Below are positions 48,789 through 63,753 of a DNA stretch of 64,000 nt, piece after piece. The notes beneath the pieces were generated by a model, which had not been told where the DNA came from, did no database searches, and saw only the letters and a program-made list of their open reading frames with translations. The stretch is from the NCBI GenBank assembly GCA_011033025.1, contig WFMF01000079.1, positions 529,384 through 593,383 on the forward strand. The letters are read 5' to 3'. Origin of the DNA: Beroe forskalii (Eukaryota > Ctenophora > Nuda > Beroida > Beroidae). How positions within the stretch are numbered: position 1 is the first letter of the stretch; every line of letters begins with the position of its first letter. The translations under genes were made by a program, and so were the position numbers.

Positions 48789-51700
48789 ATGAGCGATGAG
48801 AAGGTAACAGAGAAGAAAGTTACGAATCTCAGTAAACTGCTGAAGCAGACGGAGCACCCGGTTTGTTATTTTTAAAATGATATGAATTGCTTACATACAC
48901 ACACTGAATTAAAAACTGCACCACGCCCTTTAAGATTTGCGAATTAAATTGGTACGAGTTTATCAAAATTGCACCATTGCAGTTCTTGAAAGTGTGATGA
49001 GGTAGTTTTAATAATTTAAGATGGGCGATTCAAGTAAACAATAGTGGAAGGAATTTAGGTTCTAGGTCTTGTTTAGGCGCGAATAACATAATACTCTATG
49101 TTTCAGTCTTTTGTGTTTTAATGTAAAATGTGTACGATCGATCACATTTGATTGTATCGGATTTGATGTTGTGTTCTAACCAGCTGATTGTTTCAGGACA
49201 AGTTTTACCTAAAGATTTTCAAGAAACTTGATGGTTACAATGTTACGATATCGGTATTGAAGGTATTATCATTATACATGCCTAGCTTTCATTTGAATAG
49301 GTGTTTAATTACACGATTGTTTGAAGTATCAAGCTGGGACTGTAGCAGAGGCGACTCGGGACTGCTTGAAAGACAAAGAAGTGAGGATGATGAGGAAGAT
49401 TTCTGAGATTGATTCAGACTCTTCTGTTGGCAGTTTGAAAAGGTCCATCACCTTGGCCCAAGAGAAGGGTGCCGGGGCGTGGCTTACTGTTCTCCCTATT
49501 GGTTCCCTCGGGTGGGTGCTGAACAAAGAAGAGTTCAGGGATGCACTCAGGCTAAGATACGGTTGGCAGATTCCTAACATTCCAGCAGTTTGTGTCTGTG
49601 GAAAGAAGAATTCGGTAGATCACACTCTTATTTGTAAAAATGGTGGCTACCTTATCTTCAGACACAACAAAGTTCGAGACACAAACGCTGCGTTTCTTAG
49701 AGAAGTTTGTCACGACGTTAAGACCGAGCCTGAGCTAATCCCTATCGACTCTTCTCAGTCAATCCCAGGGAATGTGGAGGAGAGGGCACGCCTCGACATC
49801 TCTGCTCGAGGGCTTTGGGGACCTTTCCAGAAGACGATGTTCGATGTCAGGATCTTCCATCCCAACGCAGATTCCTACAAAGATCGGGACATAAAATCAG
49901 TATATACCCAACACGAGAACATCAAGAAGAGGGAGTATGAGCAACGAGTCATACAGGTGGAGAAGTGCAGCTTCACGCCACTCGTATACAGTACATCAGG
50001 AGGCATGGCTCCTCAGGCACAGGCTTTTCACAAGAGGATTGCTGAGCTTGTAGCTGCGAAAACTAATGAGGAATATCATGATGTGATCAGTACAATGCGA
50101 ACAAAACTGTCCTTTGCACTCCTGAAGAGTGTTCTGGTGTCAGTAAGAGGATCTAGGGGCAAGTCCTCTCGTGAGCGCGAATTGCCGATTTCCGATATAT
50201 CATTTAATCTTATCCCTGATGGGCTGCGAGGGGATGTTTCCTTTTCGTAATCTGATTGGCATGAGAGGTTCAGAACGATTTCTGCTTTCGGCTATTTAGA
50301 ATTGTCATGTGATTGTGATTTATATTTGTTATTGTTTTTTGAACTGCTGTTATTGTTTGAAGTATTATTACGTATCAGAACTGGTTACTCTATGACTCTG
50401 AAAAGTAAATTCCTCAGAACACGGGAATAGGTAAGCTGATAAACAGCTTCAAATCTCACGACTGTCCTGAGGTGGTAGAATCCTCCAAAAATCTTGTGAG
50501 AAAGTGGAAGAAACAAGTGGAGCCTGCGAAGCAAGTTCGGCCTGTCGTAGAAAAGAGTAAACCCGTCAAAAGAGAGGAAAGGAAGGTGGAACCTGAGAAA
50601 CCCCTGCAAGTTTACTTCTACCAACCCAACGCCAAGAGATCAAGTGAGTTTTAGTTGTTTTCTTGTGATATCTCCCGATAACAGTTAAAAGTTTACACCG
50701 TCGGTTGTCAGTCCAAGCTTCCATGTTATGACGTATAACGTATGCAAGTGTATAGTAGAGAGAAGAAACAAAAGATTATTCACATATATGCGGTTCAAAC
50801 AAAACCTACCACTTGAAATGCAAATATGTGGCAATTGCTCAATGCATAATTGGACAGAAACGTACTTTCTATTCCAGTCTATAAATTTGCCAAATGTCAC
50901 AAAATAAACCGAAAACGTTTACTTGTTTGGGGCGCGCTGAAATATTTGACTGCACATTCGCGCGCTCTGTGCTTCATTAGCTAGTATAGCTTAGCTTCAA
51001 TTAATTCAGAGTATTAAGAAATGCTGGTCGGAGTTCCCAATTAACTGCAGTCTGTAACATCCAATTCTTCAGGACCGTTGTTCAATGGGAAGTGTCCCAA
51101 AGCTGGCAACATTTGGGGTATCTACTCTGGCAACAAGCAGACCCACAAAGGAGGTGAGATCATTGAGAGGTTTGTCTGGTTTACTTAGCAACCTTATGAA
51201 CTGCTTCACGTAATTGGTGCGAGTGGATCAAAATCGTACTGATCATGACTCACGCTGTTCTTAAGTGTATTATGGTACTTTTCATACGAAGACTGTTTCA
51301 CTTTTGATGACTGCGACTGTTCTACTTCTTAATATTTCCTACATTTTATTGCTAAGACTGCTCCACGTAGTTGAATCGTTGCCTAAGTTTTTCCATCCTG
51401 TTGCAGTGATGTCGCTAAAGGAGCTATCCAAACTGAAGGTGGTTCAGCACTACGACTCCATCTACCACGTGGGTAACCTGACGTGCGAGGACCTACGACC
51501 TGCCCTTCTCAAGTAAGCAAATATCTTAAGTAAGTCATGTACCTGGAAAAGTGTACGAACAGTTCTTGAGTGTTAAAAAGCGAGTTTTTGATCAAGGAAG
51601 TGGATTGATTCCTTAAGTCAGCATCTTACATAGTATCAAATTTGATCAGTAATCACACATAATCAGAAATCACGCATGGTTAACGCCTGAAATGCCTTTG

Positions 51701-54700
51701 AAATCAATGAAGCATGTTTCTATTTAAGGACTAAAGATCAGCGCTATCTAATATCTGATTATATCACAAATCTTAAGGTGTCTTTACAGGTAATTAGTAA
51801 CAGGTGTTTGTTATTTATCAGGTGCACTGCCGAGCAGCTGAACCTATTGGAGCACAGAAACACCACTCTCAAAGGTTTGTAATCGACCAATCAGTGCCCG
51901 AGTTGGCAGTAAACTCGCACGCTGATTTGTGACCTGTGAGGGAGCCAGTTTCAAAGGTTAACGCTATATGCGCTTTTCATCGAAAAGCGAAAGTAGTGAA
52001 AATGCTAGTAAAATGACCATATATAAAGCTAAAAAATCTTTTATAGATTTTTTCGTCGCCACCACTCATGTACAAAACAGTTCTTCCTGTCAGTTGGATC
52101 CGTGGTACGAAACAAGATCCCCATGATTTCTTCTCAGTCCCTTGTTAATAATTTTTGCACAGATGGTTTTTTTTTTCTATTATAAAAACCACAGTACAGT
52201 AGTGCTGTGATTTGACCCGATCATATCCCTTACAAAAGCTAATGAAATTGCTCTGCGAGAGCGGTATGAGACCGTTTATCTGTACAAAAAACCGAATAAA
52301 TGATGTGGTAAGGACTTCTTATGACTATGAAAATTAAAATCTATTTCTCTATTTTCCATCCCCATGCGGAAAATGAACAGATGGTCCTCATATGACATTT
52401 TCATGCATGTTCATTGGCCGATTAATAACCTTCGAGTCCCCCTTGTACACCCTCCGTATGTCACGATGTAGCTTCCTCTTGACTGTGGTGTCTTAGTCAC
52501 CATTGTGTTACGCCCGTAATGCTTAAAATACTCTTATGAGTAATGCAGTGGGTACGAGTTGGTACTGACAACTAGTCAGTGATGCAGTCAACCGTTGACA
52601 GGATGAGTGGTGTGACTTATCATTGATTAGTTGGAATTCATACTACCTACCAAATACCTGCCTACTTATCAGATATCAGAGCTTTAAGTTGGCCCTCTCG
52701 TTACCTCTTATCACTGAGGTATTTATGCCGTTTTCCATCGCACGATAGCGGTAAACGTGCAAAGCTAAGGCGGCCGTAACGTTCGTCGGTCGATCGAGTG
52801 GAGTTGGTCGATCGATCAACTTCATTTGATCGACTGATGTGTCTTACATAGAAAATCTTTGAACTAGTAGGGAAACAACTAAATATTACTCATTTAAACA
52901 CGATTCAAGTCATAAGGGACCAGTTAAACACATTATTCTTTCAAATGGAGTTGATCGATCGACCGGTTCCGTTCGATCGACCGACGAACGTTACGGCCGC
53001 CTTACCTTGGTGGTCCACTTTTTCCGATTCTTAATACGGATATCCAAGAACGCATTTCATAGGGTGTAGCTTCAACTTAATAACCACGATAGATAAAGCT
53101 ACTAAGCTACAAATTCAGTTGATTATGTAAGCCCGACTTTTTTCTAATTCAGAATTGAATGTTTGTGACTTGTGAGTCAGTCCTTGCTTATTTTTTTGTG
53201 GTATGGTGTAACAGCTATTGTGTCATCTCTTGTGTCAAGTGTTGGTTTATACAAAGTTTGTTTCTCAACACTACTCCCTATTGTATACATTTAGATCCAT
53301 GTTAACTGGGTTACCGTGTGAGAATGGTGATAATTATAAGCCTAGATTGTCTTTAAGTGACTGCAAGTTGAAGTTTGGCTGTCGGTGGGAATCAAGGCTG
53401 TGTTGTGGAGCCTTTTCCAATAGAGTGATGAGGTTGTTCGGCAAACCAGAGTACAGATCAGACTCATGCAGTTAAATCGTTTTCATTTTCCAGGGCATTC
53501 GCTCCCATCGAAAGCTTGCACCACGTGCAAGTTCGGAATTCTTTTGGCCTTTTGTTATATCTTCCTGCCTTGTTGTAAAGGGGGTGCTTACGAATGATTT
53601 AACTTGTAAATTGTAATATTGCAACGAATGTACTTGGAACAAAGGATGGGGCTTTGAAATCCCCATAAATTGATCCTGTAACCTGTGATAAGTGAAAGAT
53701 CTCTTCAATAACTGAATAAGTTTGAATATTCATATTGTTCCGTGTCATTTCCGCACCTCACCCACCCTTCAGGCTTCAGCAAATCACTTAATCATTTAAT
53801 GAGCGGAAACAGGTCATAATAGAGGGACCTTAATTTGTAAATCAACGGTGTATTGAACATGGTGCTGAGATAATAAGCCATCTTGATTATTCATGTGATT
53901 TGTGAAACGAGTGGAAGCTCATGGCCGTTTTTATAATGTGGCTTTGTGTTGAGAAACAAAATTTGTATAAATAAACATTTTTACATTTGACATAATACTG
54001 TACAGACTGAACGAAACCTCTCAGCTTCAGTTCCTTGTTTAACAGTTAAACATGCCGTTCAGCTAAGGCATTCACTGAGTTCAGGAATCTAGGCTCACTG
54101 CTATGTGTGTTCATAAGTAAAAAGTAGAATATAGTAAAAGGGTTGCAGGAAGTGTTTTTAAAACCCCAAAATGATTTCAAACACTTTTATTGGATTTATT
54201 GTTGTCCAAGCACTCGAGATAGATCTAGAATTTTTTGAAATGAAAAACTCTCTAATCTTGGCCTTTATAACCCTTCTTACTACCCTTTCGAGGTAGGGTA
54301 GTAAAAAGGGTGATAAAAAGGGATTTGAAAAGGGAAGTGGACCCCTAAATAATGATTCAAAACTGAATATTGGATATGCAGTTGTCCAAACACTCGAAAT
54401 GTATAGCAAACAGCCTTCCTGAAGTTAAAAACTGTCTAAAGTTGTGCTAAAAGTTGAACCATTTTTACTACTTTTTGACTAGGTGCTTTAAGATTTTTAC
54501 TTATGAGCACACATATCCAAACAACAACTGTGACAAATTTTGTATTTACACATGTCAAGGAGAATTAAGACATTTCCTTGCGTTTGACATTTAATACCAA
54601 CAATACTATTATCTTCGATCTTGATGTTATACCAAAGCTAGTCTTTATATAAAGCCATGCAGGAGCATGAAGCAATGATAGTCTTCACGAACCAGTTCTC

Positions 54701-57177
54701 AGTCCCTGCCCCAGGGGTTGCTATCTTGGTATGTCTGGCCCTCTGCACTCCCACCTCACACCTCCTCAACTCTATCGTGTTTTTGTTCAGCATCAAAAAG
54801 TCCTCCGTTGCCAGCTTCATGTTTTGTGTTTTGTCCATTGTGGATGTCATGAATTCCGCCTTCACAGCAGTTACAGTGCTCTACTTTGCAGCCTACCTGG
54901 ACCCTGATAACAGATCAAACAGTGGCTTGGAATGCCTGACTGAGCAAGATTACCCGCTCAATTGTTACATTAAACCCGCCAAAACGGGTCATGCAGTCAT
55001 TACTGTTCTGTGGTGGGCTATGGGTTTTGCTAAGATACTCACTACAGGGCTCATGACTCTGGTGAGATATGTCCAGATCAGGTTTCCTTTCCGGAGGATT
55101 AGACGAGCCAGAGTGGCCTTGAGCTTTGTAGCTCTGCTCGGAATCGTTACTGTGCAATGCTCGATTGTTATCTTCACCTCGGATAATGTGTTCTTAGCAT
55201 CAACATACTGTGTAACCGTGAAAGATATTGTAGATTCCTTCAAAGACCAGGCCAACCTGAGAACACCTATTATCCTGTCATTGTGGCTGTGCTACTTGTT
55301 GAATGTCTGCATACAGATCGGGGCTGTTGTTGCGACCCTGCTCACCATCTCCCATCTCCGTCAGCCCAGGGATCGCCTCTCTGAGAGGTCGGAGAGGAAG
55401 AATCTCTGTACTAAGAAGATCCTGCTTACCAACGCGGGCACCCCGCTGCTGTTGCTAGTTACCTGCGTCCTACCTGTGGTATCCTTAGTGGGATCTCGGG
55501 GGAGTAAAGGAGAGGGTGGTATCTTCAAATCTCCAGCTTTTGGCTGGGCTCTCCTTGCAATGAACGTTCTCCCTTTCTCCTTCTCCGCGGCTTGTAACCC
55601 TTTCATTTTCATCTACTTGTCTCCCAAATGCAAAGATTTTATCCGGCAAAAAATTAAGATATTGAAACGTAAAAAAACACAGCAGAAATTGTCACAAAAT
55701 TTTTCACGAGATGGACGAGTAAAATGAAATTGAACTCGTTTTCAGATATGTTATGGCGATGAACATACCAAATGTGAAATTGAATTTATGATGGCAAATT
55801 GATGATGAACACTGAATAGACTAATATGTGCCAAAGACATACAATTTTGATTCTCCATTTGCCTTGCAACAAGCTTTTTATTTCTTTCAAGAATGAATTT
55901 TGATTTGGAAGTTATGCTTGTGTAATATTATTAAAGATTCTAATAATTGCTTTAAGATAGTGATTCTATAGATTCTTTCCGGACTCGTCAGTCAATGGCA
56001 TCAATTTTGAGCAATTTCAGCTTGATCAAGTTATACCGATCTGATCCACAACAGTTACAATTATGAAGTAGGCACTGGCCTATCGACTCAAATTTGGGAT
56101 ATTTCCCTGTCCCTAGGGCGCTGCCCGAGGAATGAATTCGGGTAGACCAACAGCCAAAAAACAAAGGACGAGGGTCTTTGCTTTGGGACCAATATGGACC
56201 GATCAGGCAAGTGGAACCGATGAAAACGTCAGAAGGTTCTATAACCATTTTTATTTTACAGGAACACTGGAGAGTATTTGGAAGAATTTGGTGGAGAAGG
56301 AGTTCCATTCGAACGCCTTGATAGGCTCATCCTGGAAGGACATGTACTGGGTGAGTCCACGTTTGTTTAAACCAGCGGCAGTCTTGAACTATCCCGACAA
56401 CGTATTTCAAAGCCGTTATAAACGTGGATCTCAAAATCCATGTTATTGTTATGTACCAGAAACCGAAATGGCTCAATCCGTGATACTATCGAGATTTTTT
56501 TGTCCAACTTTTGTTTGCTGATTGTGAGCCAATCAAAACCACCCAGGACAAAGTCATGGAGAAGAAAGAAAAGCTGAAGAAACTCACAAGCAGCATAACG
56601 AGTGCTAAACTGCAGAAAGAGAAAAACGGTATGTATGAATTCTACTTCTAGTGTCAGGTTTTAGCATTGAAGCAGAAAAGTTACCTTCCCCCCCCCCCAT
56701 GCAGCCTGGAAAGACGGGGCAGCCTCAATCAATAGCATTTTACTTCTTATAACATGTGTTATTTTGACCCTTCATGGCGTGTTGTTTTAATATGAGGTGC
56801 TCGGGTACTTTTTGCGGCGCGTTACTGCGCGCAAATGTACTCTCCAATAATAAAATTAAAAGAATTTAACTCAAAAAGCACATTTGCGCGCGCAAAAAGT
56901 ACCCTTGCGCGTCTCAAAACCGAAAGAACACCGTTTCAATTTCCCTCCCGCAGACTCAGCTGTGAAACACATCCTGGGTCCGGCTAACCTTCTCTCCAAA
57001 CCCCGCGGGGTAAAACGCTCCCTGAACGCCCCCTCCTCCACAGCCCCCTCTAAACGACCCCTCCTCAAGAGGAGCCTGGAGGAAGCTCGATACCCCCACA
57101 AGTTAGTGTCACGTGACATCAGGGGGAGGGGGTACCACTGTCCCAAACACAGACTAGAAAGTGGATTGGCGCAGTGA
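48789..57177 (+). CDS. ELOA: Elongin A-like transcription factor (right arm)
   Basis: Nine exons: 48789-48860, 49197-49262, 50418-50643, 51073-51153, 51407-51512, 51822-51874, 56262-56350, 56529-56628 and 56954-57177. The ATG at 48789 starts MSDEKVTEKKVTNLSKLLKQ, the TFIIS N-terminal domain. The BC-box and F-box-like region is in exons 5-7 (SLKELSKLKVV, GNLTCEDLRPALLK, EQLNLLEHRN, WKNLVEKEF). Exon 8 is lysine-rich (KVMEKKEKLKKLTSS). Exon 9 is basic/proline-rich (PSSTAPSKRPLLKR). Nuclear elongation factor and ubiquitin-ligase adaptor role inferred from the family. A retroelement occupies intron 2; a GPCR gene and a MITE occupy intron 6. The 3' end is uncertain: exon 9 may read to its own stop or splice to 57345-57398. 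Confidence 0.83.
49330..50351 (+). mobile_element. 5'-truncated retroelement with CCHC domain, right only
   Basis: A 1022 bp insertion with an exact 14 bp target duplication (ATTGTTTGAAGTAT at 49316-49329 and 50352-50365). The left arm has a single, slightly diverged copy near 20830. The ORF runs to 50250 and includes GAGAWLTVLPIGSLGWVLNK, FRDALRLRYGW, a CVC...H...C motif (residues 91-105 of the open frame), RHNKVRDTNAAFL, RLDISARGLWGPFQKTMFDV and FALLKSVLVSVRGSRG. Related repeat proteins are common in cnidarian and sponge genomes. A CCHC motif followed by aspartates resembles the C-terminal zinc/restriction-like endonuclease region of some LINEs, but that link is inferred. Confidence 0.75.
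52766..53004. mobile_element. GATCGA-rich palindromic MITE, right only
   Basis: The ends form a long near-perfect inverted repeat (TAAGGCGGCCGTAACGTTCG, then TCGGTCGATCGA). The left arm at about 18420 has the empty site. I could not define the target duplication. A diverged copy lies at 36453-36690. Confidence 0.82.
54104..54513. mobile_element. TA-target MITE (right copy)
   Basis: Counterpart of 16911-17323: TA-flanked with the TGTGTGTTCATAAGTAAAAA terminal repeats. Shared by both arms. Confidence 0.72.
54657..55727 (+). CDS. Rhodopsin-like GPCR nested in Elongin A intron (right)
   Basis: Intronless 356-codon ORF, near-identical to 15683-16744 with roughly 18 substitutions and a shorter tail. 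It starts MQEHEAMIVFTNQ, whereas the left copy loses that upstream start through an indel. Class A features: seven membrane segments, LLNSIVF in TM1, VRYVQI at the end of TM3, and CNPFIFIYLSP in TM7. A TATA-like TTATATAAAG lies about 13 bp upstream of the ATG, so that ATG may be close to the transcription start, which would favour the inner methionine at 54675. It lies in intron 6 of the Elongin A-like gene, same strand. Confidence 0.78.
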   Translation: MQEHEAMIVFTNQFSVPAPGVAILVCLALCTPTSHLLNSIVFLFSIKKSSVASFMFCVLSIVDVMNSAFTAVTVLYFAAYLDPDNRSNSGLECLTEQDYPLNCYIKPAKTGHAVITVLWWAMGFAKILTTGLMTLVRYVQIRFPFRRIRRARVALSFVALLGIVTVQCSIVIFTSDNVFLASTYCVTVKDIVDSFKDQANLRTPIILSLWLCYLLNVCIQIGAVVATLLTISHLRQPRDRLSERSERKNLCTKKILLTNAGTPLLLLVTCVLPVVSLVGSRGSKGEGGIFKSPAFGWALLAMNVLPFSFSAACNPFIFIYLSPKCKDFIRQKIKILKRKKTQQKLSQNFSRDGRVK

Positions 57178-58097
57178 CACTCCCCCTTCAATGAGTGATT
57201 GTGCTTAGGGTGAATTATCATTTATCATAAGATTAATGTGTCAGTTGTCACTGATAATGATTCAGCCTGAATTATCATGCGGCTTAATAATTATTTGAAG
57301 CCTGATTAATGTCCCATGTATCTATTAACGGAAATTGTTTTCAGACGAGGAAGATAACAGATCACACGATTCCAACTTGGGCGAAATATCCTGAATTGTG
57401 TATTATATGTGAAGTGAGAAGTCTCTTGCCTGAAGCGAACTTTAGGAAAACTGCATGGATATGCGGATTGTTAAAATTGAAACCGGGATATTGACTGTAG
57501 AATAAGTATGGCCGTGGTTTTAGTTTGTTAATCATATTGATATATCAGTGTTAATGGGTACTAGTGAATATGATGAATGACTTTTTCTAGATGATGTATG
57601 TACGATTTATATTATCAACGAATAAAACTGTGTGGGATTCGAAATTTATTCAATTGACCTTTTTGTTACTATTTTTACGTTAAATTTGTAAATTATGCTC
57701 ATCTGAAAATATACGTCGATGCTATTACTTGAAAATCAAATCCTTCCATTCTGGTGACTTGGCAGGTTACGTTAAATTATTTATTCATCAGGCTATTGTT
57801 TGGCTAAAATGAAAGTCTATTTTTGATCTGAACTAAGCAAGAAATATGATGTGGATAATTTTACTTATTGGTTATTTGAATTGCATATTATACATTAAGT
57901 CAGATTTATTTTCTTGCTTCGCATTGACAATTAACTTTTGGGTCTGAAATTCTAAAACGGATGAATCAACTGTTAATTTAAATTTCACGTCCTACAGTAA
58001 ATGTAATTGAATAAAAACATAATGATAACGAACAGAAAGAGTATCTTCGTACTCATAGAACTAACAAAACAAATATTTTTTTACACATGTCTGTCCA
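57178..58097. other. Intergenic, hAT empty site and possible terminal exon
   Basis: Between the 3' ends of the Elongin A and Ly6 genes, which converge. The uninterrupted target corresponding to the left arm's hAT insertion is near 57590-57605. A candidate last exon of Elongin A (DEEDNRSHDSNLGEIS, stop) follows the acceptor at 57338-57344. Confidence 0.5.
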
Positions 58098-59678
58098 TTA
58101 CCACTGCAAGAGAGCCACAAGAATTGCCAACAGCACCAAAAAATCTACTTTTGGCTTATAGCCGAACGAACCCTCAAGCTGAGTGATCTCTAAAGCTGTT
58201 TGAGTATTACACAAATTTCCTTGGCATTTCCGAATGGCACACTTCTCGGGCACGGCGCTCATTTCTTCCAGAGACTTGGAGAGGGAGCTGCAGTCCGAAA
58301 ACGAATTTCCGTCACACGTTTTTCTGTACTCTATAGCGGAAGACACGCCCATGAAAGTTGAGTGGATGTAACCGGCCGTGCAATGAGCTACTCCGAGGGG
58401 GCATGTTACGGTGTTGGTTGCGTTACACTCCTGGTTAGTGTTGTCCTCAGGTTCCACTCCTCCCTGAGTGGTGCGCTCGCAGGCGTAACACTGGATGGGT
58501 TCAAAGGACCCGGAAGGGTTGATGAACGTGGGTGCGAGGTCGTTACAGTTGTCTGTGTCACACGTCCTGAGCACACATTCCTCAACCTCAGACGACTCAA
58601 TTTGACCAGCGCTTACCCCACTGTCACTTGCCATGGCATCCTTCATTGCCTCGCAGCTCTCAAACTTAGAGTCCTTGCAGCCTTTGAAGTATTGCACTGT
58701 CGTGACAATTTCCTCGTAATTTGATGAGGACATTCCCATAAAGTCCACACCGCTGTTAGTTTTGTTGTAACGGAAAGTAGCGTATCCATAAGCACACTCT
58801 GTGTCACATGTCCTAGTAACGCAGTTACTATCCACTGATGGGTCGCTTGACACCACTCCATCAGTGCTGGTGGTTGTGAGTCTGCAATCCTGACATGTAA
58901 TCGAGGAGGAGTTCACCAACTGCGCTGTTTGCTCCGCAGTTTGGATGTTGCACAAGTTACCCTGGCACTTGTGTACGGCGCAGGTTTCGGGAACTGCGTT
59001 CATTGATTCCAGGAACCTGCACTCAGAATCGCAGTTTGAAAACAGAGCACCGTCGCACCCCTTCCTGTATTCCGTTACGTATGGCACGTGTTGGATTTTA
59101 CTCGCTGAGTTGCCCGCCGTGCAGTGCGTTACGCCGAGAGGGCATGTCACGATGTTCGTGGCGTTACACACATGGTTTGCGTTCATTCCTTCCTCATCTC
59201 CGCCCATTGTTGTGCGCTCGCAGGAGTAACACTGGATTCGTTGGAAGGACCCGGATGGGTTGAATACAGTGGGTACAATGTCGTTGCAGTTGTCTGTAGC
59301 ACATTCCTTTATATCACAATCTTTTACTACACTAGCTGCGATTTCACTAGTGCTCGCTCCACTGTCGCTTAGAATAGCATCTTTCATTGCCCCACAGCTG
59401 TCAAACTGAGAGTCCTTGCAGCCTTTGAAGTATTGCACATTCACTTCTATCACCTCTGTCATTGAGTCGGTGGTCTTGTTGTAGGTGAAGTCAGCGTAAC
59501 CGTAAGCACACTTCGTGGCGCCACTACAGGTGGCTGTAACGCAGCTGGTCTCTGTGGCTGGTTCTGCAGCCACCACCCCGTCAGTGCTTTTCGTTACAAG
59601 GGTGCATTGCTGGCATTGGATGGAGTCTGCGGGCAGAATCAAAACACTGAGCAGAGCAAACAGCATGATACGCATCAT
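58098..59678 (-). CDS. Four-domain Ly6/uPAR-like GPI protein (right)
   Basis: Intronless 526-codon counterpart of 9880-11460, with 14 amino-acid differences and no indels. All domain cysteines are kept. Replacements fall mostly in loops (for example VEGM to EEGM, DYCND to DNCND). The signal peptide begins MMRIMLFALLSVLILPADS and the C-terminal hydrophobic tail ends LVALLQW. Same inferred role as a GPI-anchored surface protein. The intact frame in both copies argues for constraint on both. Confidence 0.85.
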   Translation of the reverse strand: MMRIMLFALLSVLILPADSIQCQQCTLVTKSTDGVVAAEPATETSCVTATCSGATKCAYGYADFTYNKTTDSMTEVIEVNVQYFKGCKDSQFDSCGAMKDAILSDSGASTSEIAASVVKDCDIKECATDNCNDIVPTVFNPSGSFQRIQCYSCERTTMGGDEEGMNANHVCNATNIVTCPLGVTHCTAGNSASKIQHVPYVTEYRKGCDGALFSNCDSECRFLESMNAVPETCAVHKCQGNLCNIQTAEQTAQLVNSSSITCQDCRLTTTSTDGVVSSDPSVDSNCVTRTCDTECAYGYATFRYNKTNSGVDFMGMSSSNYEEIVTTVQYFKGCKDSKFESCEAMKDAMASDSGVSAGQIESSEVEECVLRTCDTDNCNDLAPTFINPSGSFEPIQCYACERTTQGGVEPEDNTNQECNATNTVTCPLGVAHCTAGYIHSTFMGVSSAIEYRKTCDGNSFSDCSSLSKSLEEMSAVPEKCAIRKCQGNLCNTQTALEITQLEGSFGYKPKVDFLVLLAILVALLQW

Positions 59679-60362
59679 CGTGTTAAAGACGATGCGATGT
59701 ATTTCAAATTGAACTTATTTGATGGGAATAACTGAAGAAAATTCATGAAGGAAATGAGAAATTAAATAGCAGTTCTTGATTACTCCTTTATAAAATCAGT
59801 TCATACATTTACATTTCAAATGCAAATCAATAAATCATTTATTTGCCTCTTCCCACAGGACGAAAGGATTAAATGAATTTAATTCATAAAATTATAAGGA
59901 CGGGCATAAGACTGAATTTAATGACAAAATAACATAACAAAATGGGTCGAGCGATGACCTCAATCATGACTGAAGCTCACTTTATCTCATCAAACATTAC
60001 TAACTACTAACTTCTAACTAAATGTCTAGCCTAATAGCAACGGTGTAGGGAAGAAACATTTGAATTTAAATGTGACAATTAAAAGGTAATATTCGAATCA
60101 AAATTTGATCGAATATAAACATTAAAGCATAATTATTTCATGCGACAGAAATCAAAAAGTTTAAATATGTAAATATGAAATCAGTACCGCTATTGATAAC
60201 CCATAAATTGATCACATTTCAGTCAATTGTAACTTACTAAACAAATACCAACCCCTTCATAGATTTTTCAAATTCATAAAAATTCTGATTATATCTGAAT
60301 CACATCACAATATTTCTAATTTCAGTCTCTATTAAACCAGTCTAACTCTAAGTTAAATAATT
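59679..60362. other. Ly6 upstream region, right arm
   Basis: Counterpart of 9216-9879, with a TATA-like TTTATAAA (reversed) near 59788-59795. No other feature. Confidence 0.4.
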
Positions 60363-63567
<3,205 letters not shown>

Positions 63568-63569
63568 CT

Positions 63570-63635
63570 GTACACTGAAAGGTACATTGCATAGTGTGTA
63601 TATACACTGTAATATACACTGTATATATAATAATT
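63570..63635. repeat. Acceptor-like repeats, contracted (right arm)
   Basis: About two units of the repeat seen at 6908-7078, just upstream (minus strand) of the SLC35E2-like exon. Confidence 0.65.
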
Positions 63636-63753
63636 GAATATAGATTGAAATCGAAGTTCACAATCTCATCTCTATTTAGTTTTTAAAAAGAAATAAGAAA
63701 ATAATTTTAAAAAAGTTTAAAGAAGAGGTTCCCCAGGAAAGCCAAGGGGCTTA

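Noticed and set aside
53218-53475. 85-codon cysteine-rich ORF
   Set aside because: The left-arm counterpart is broken by stops, and the ORF sits inside an inverted-terminal element.
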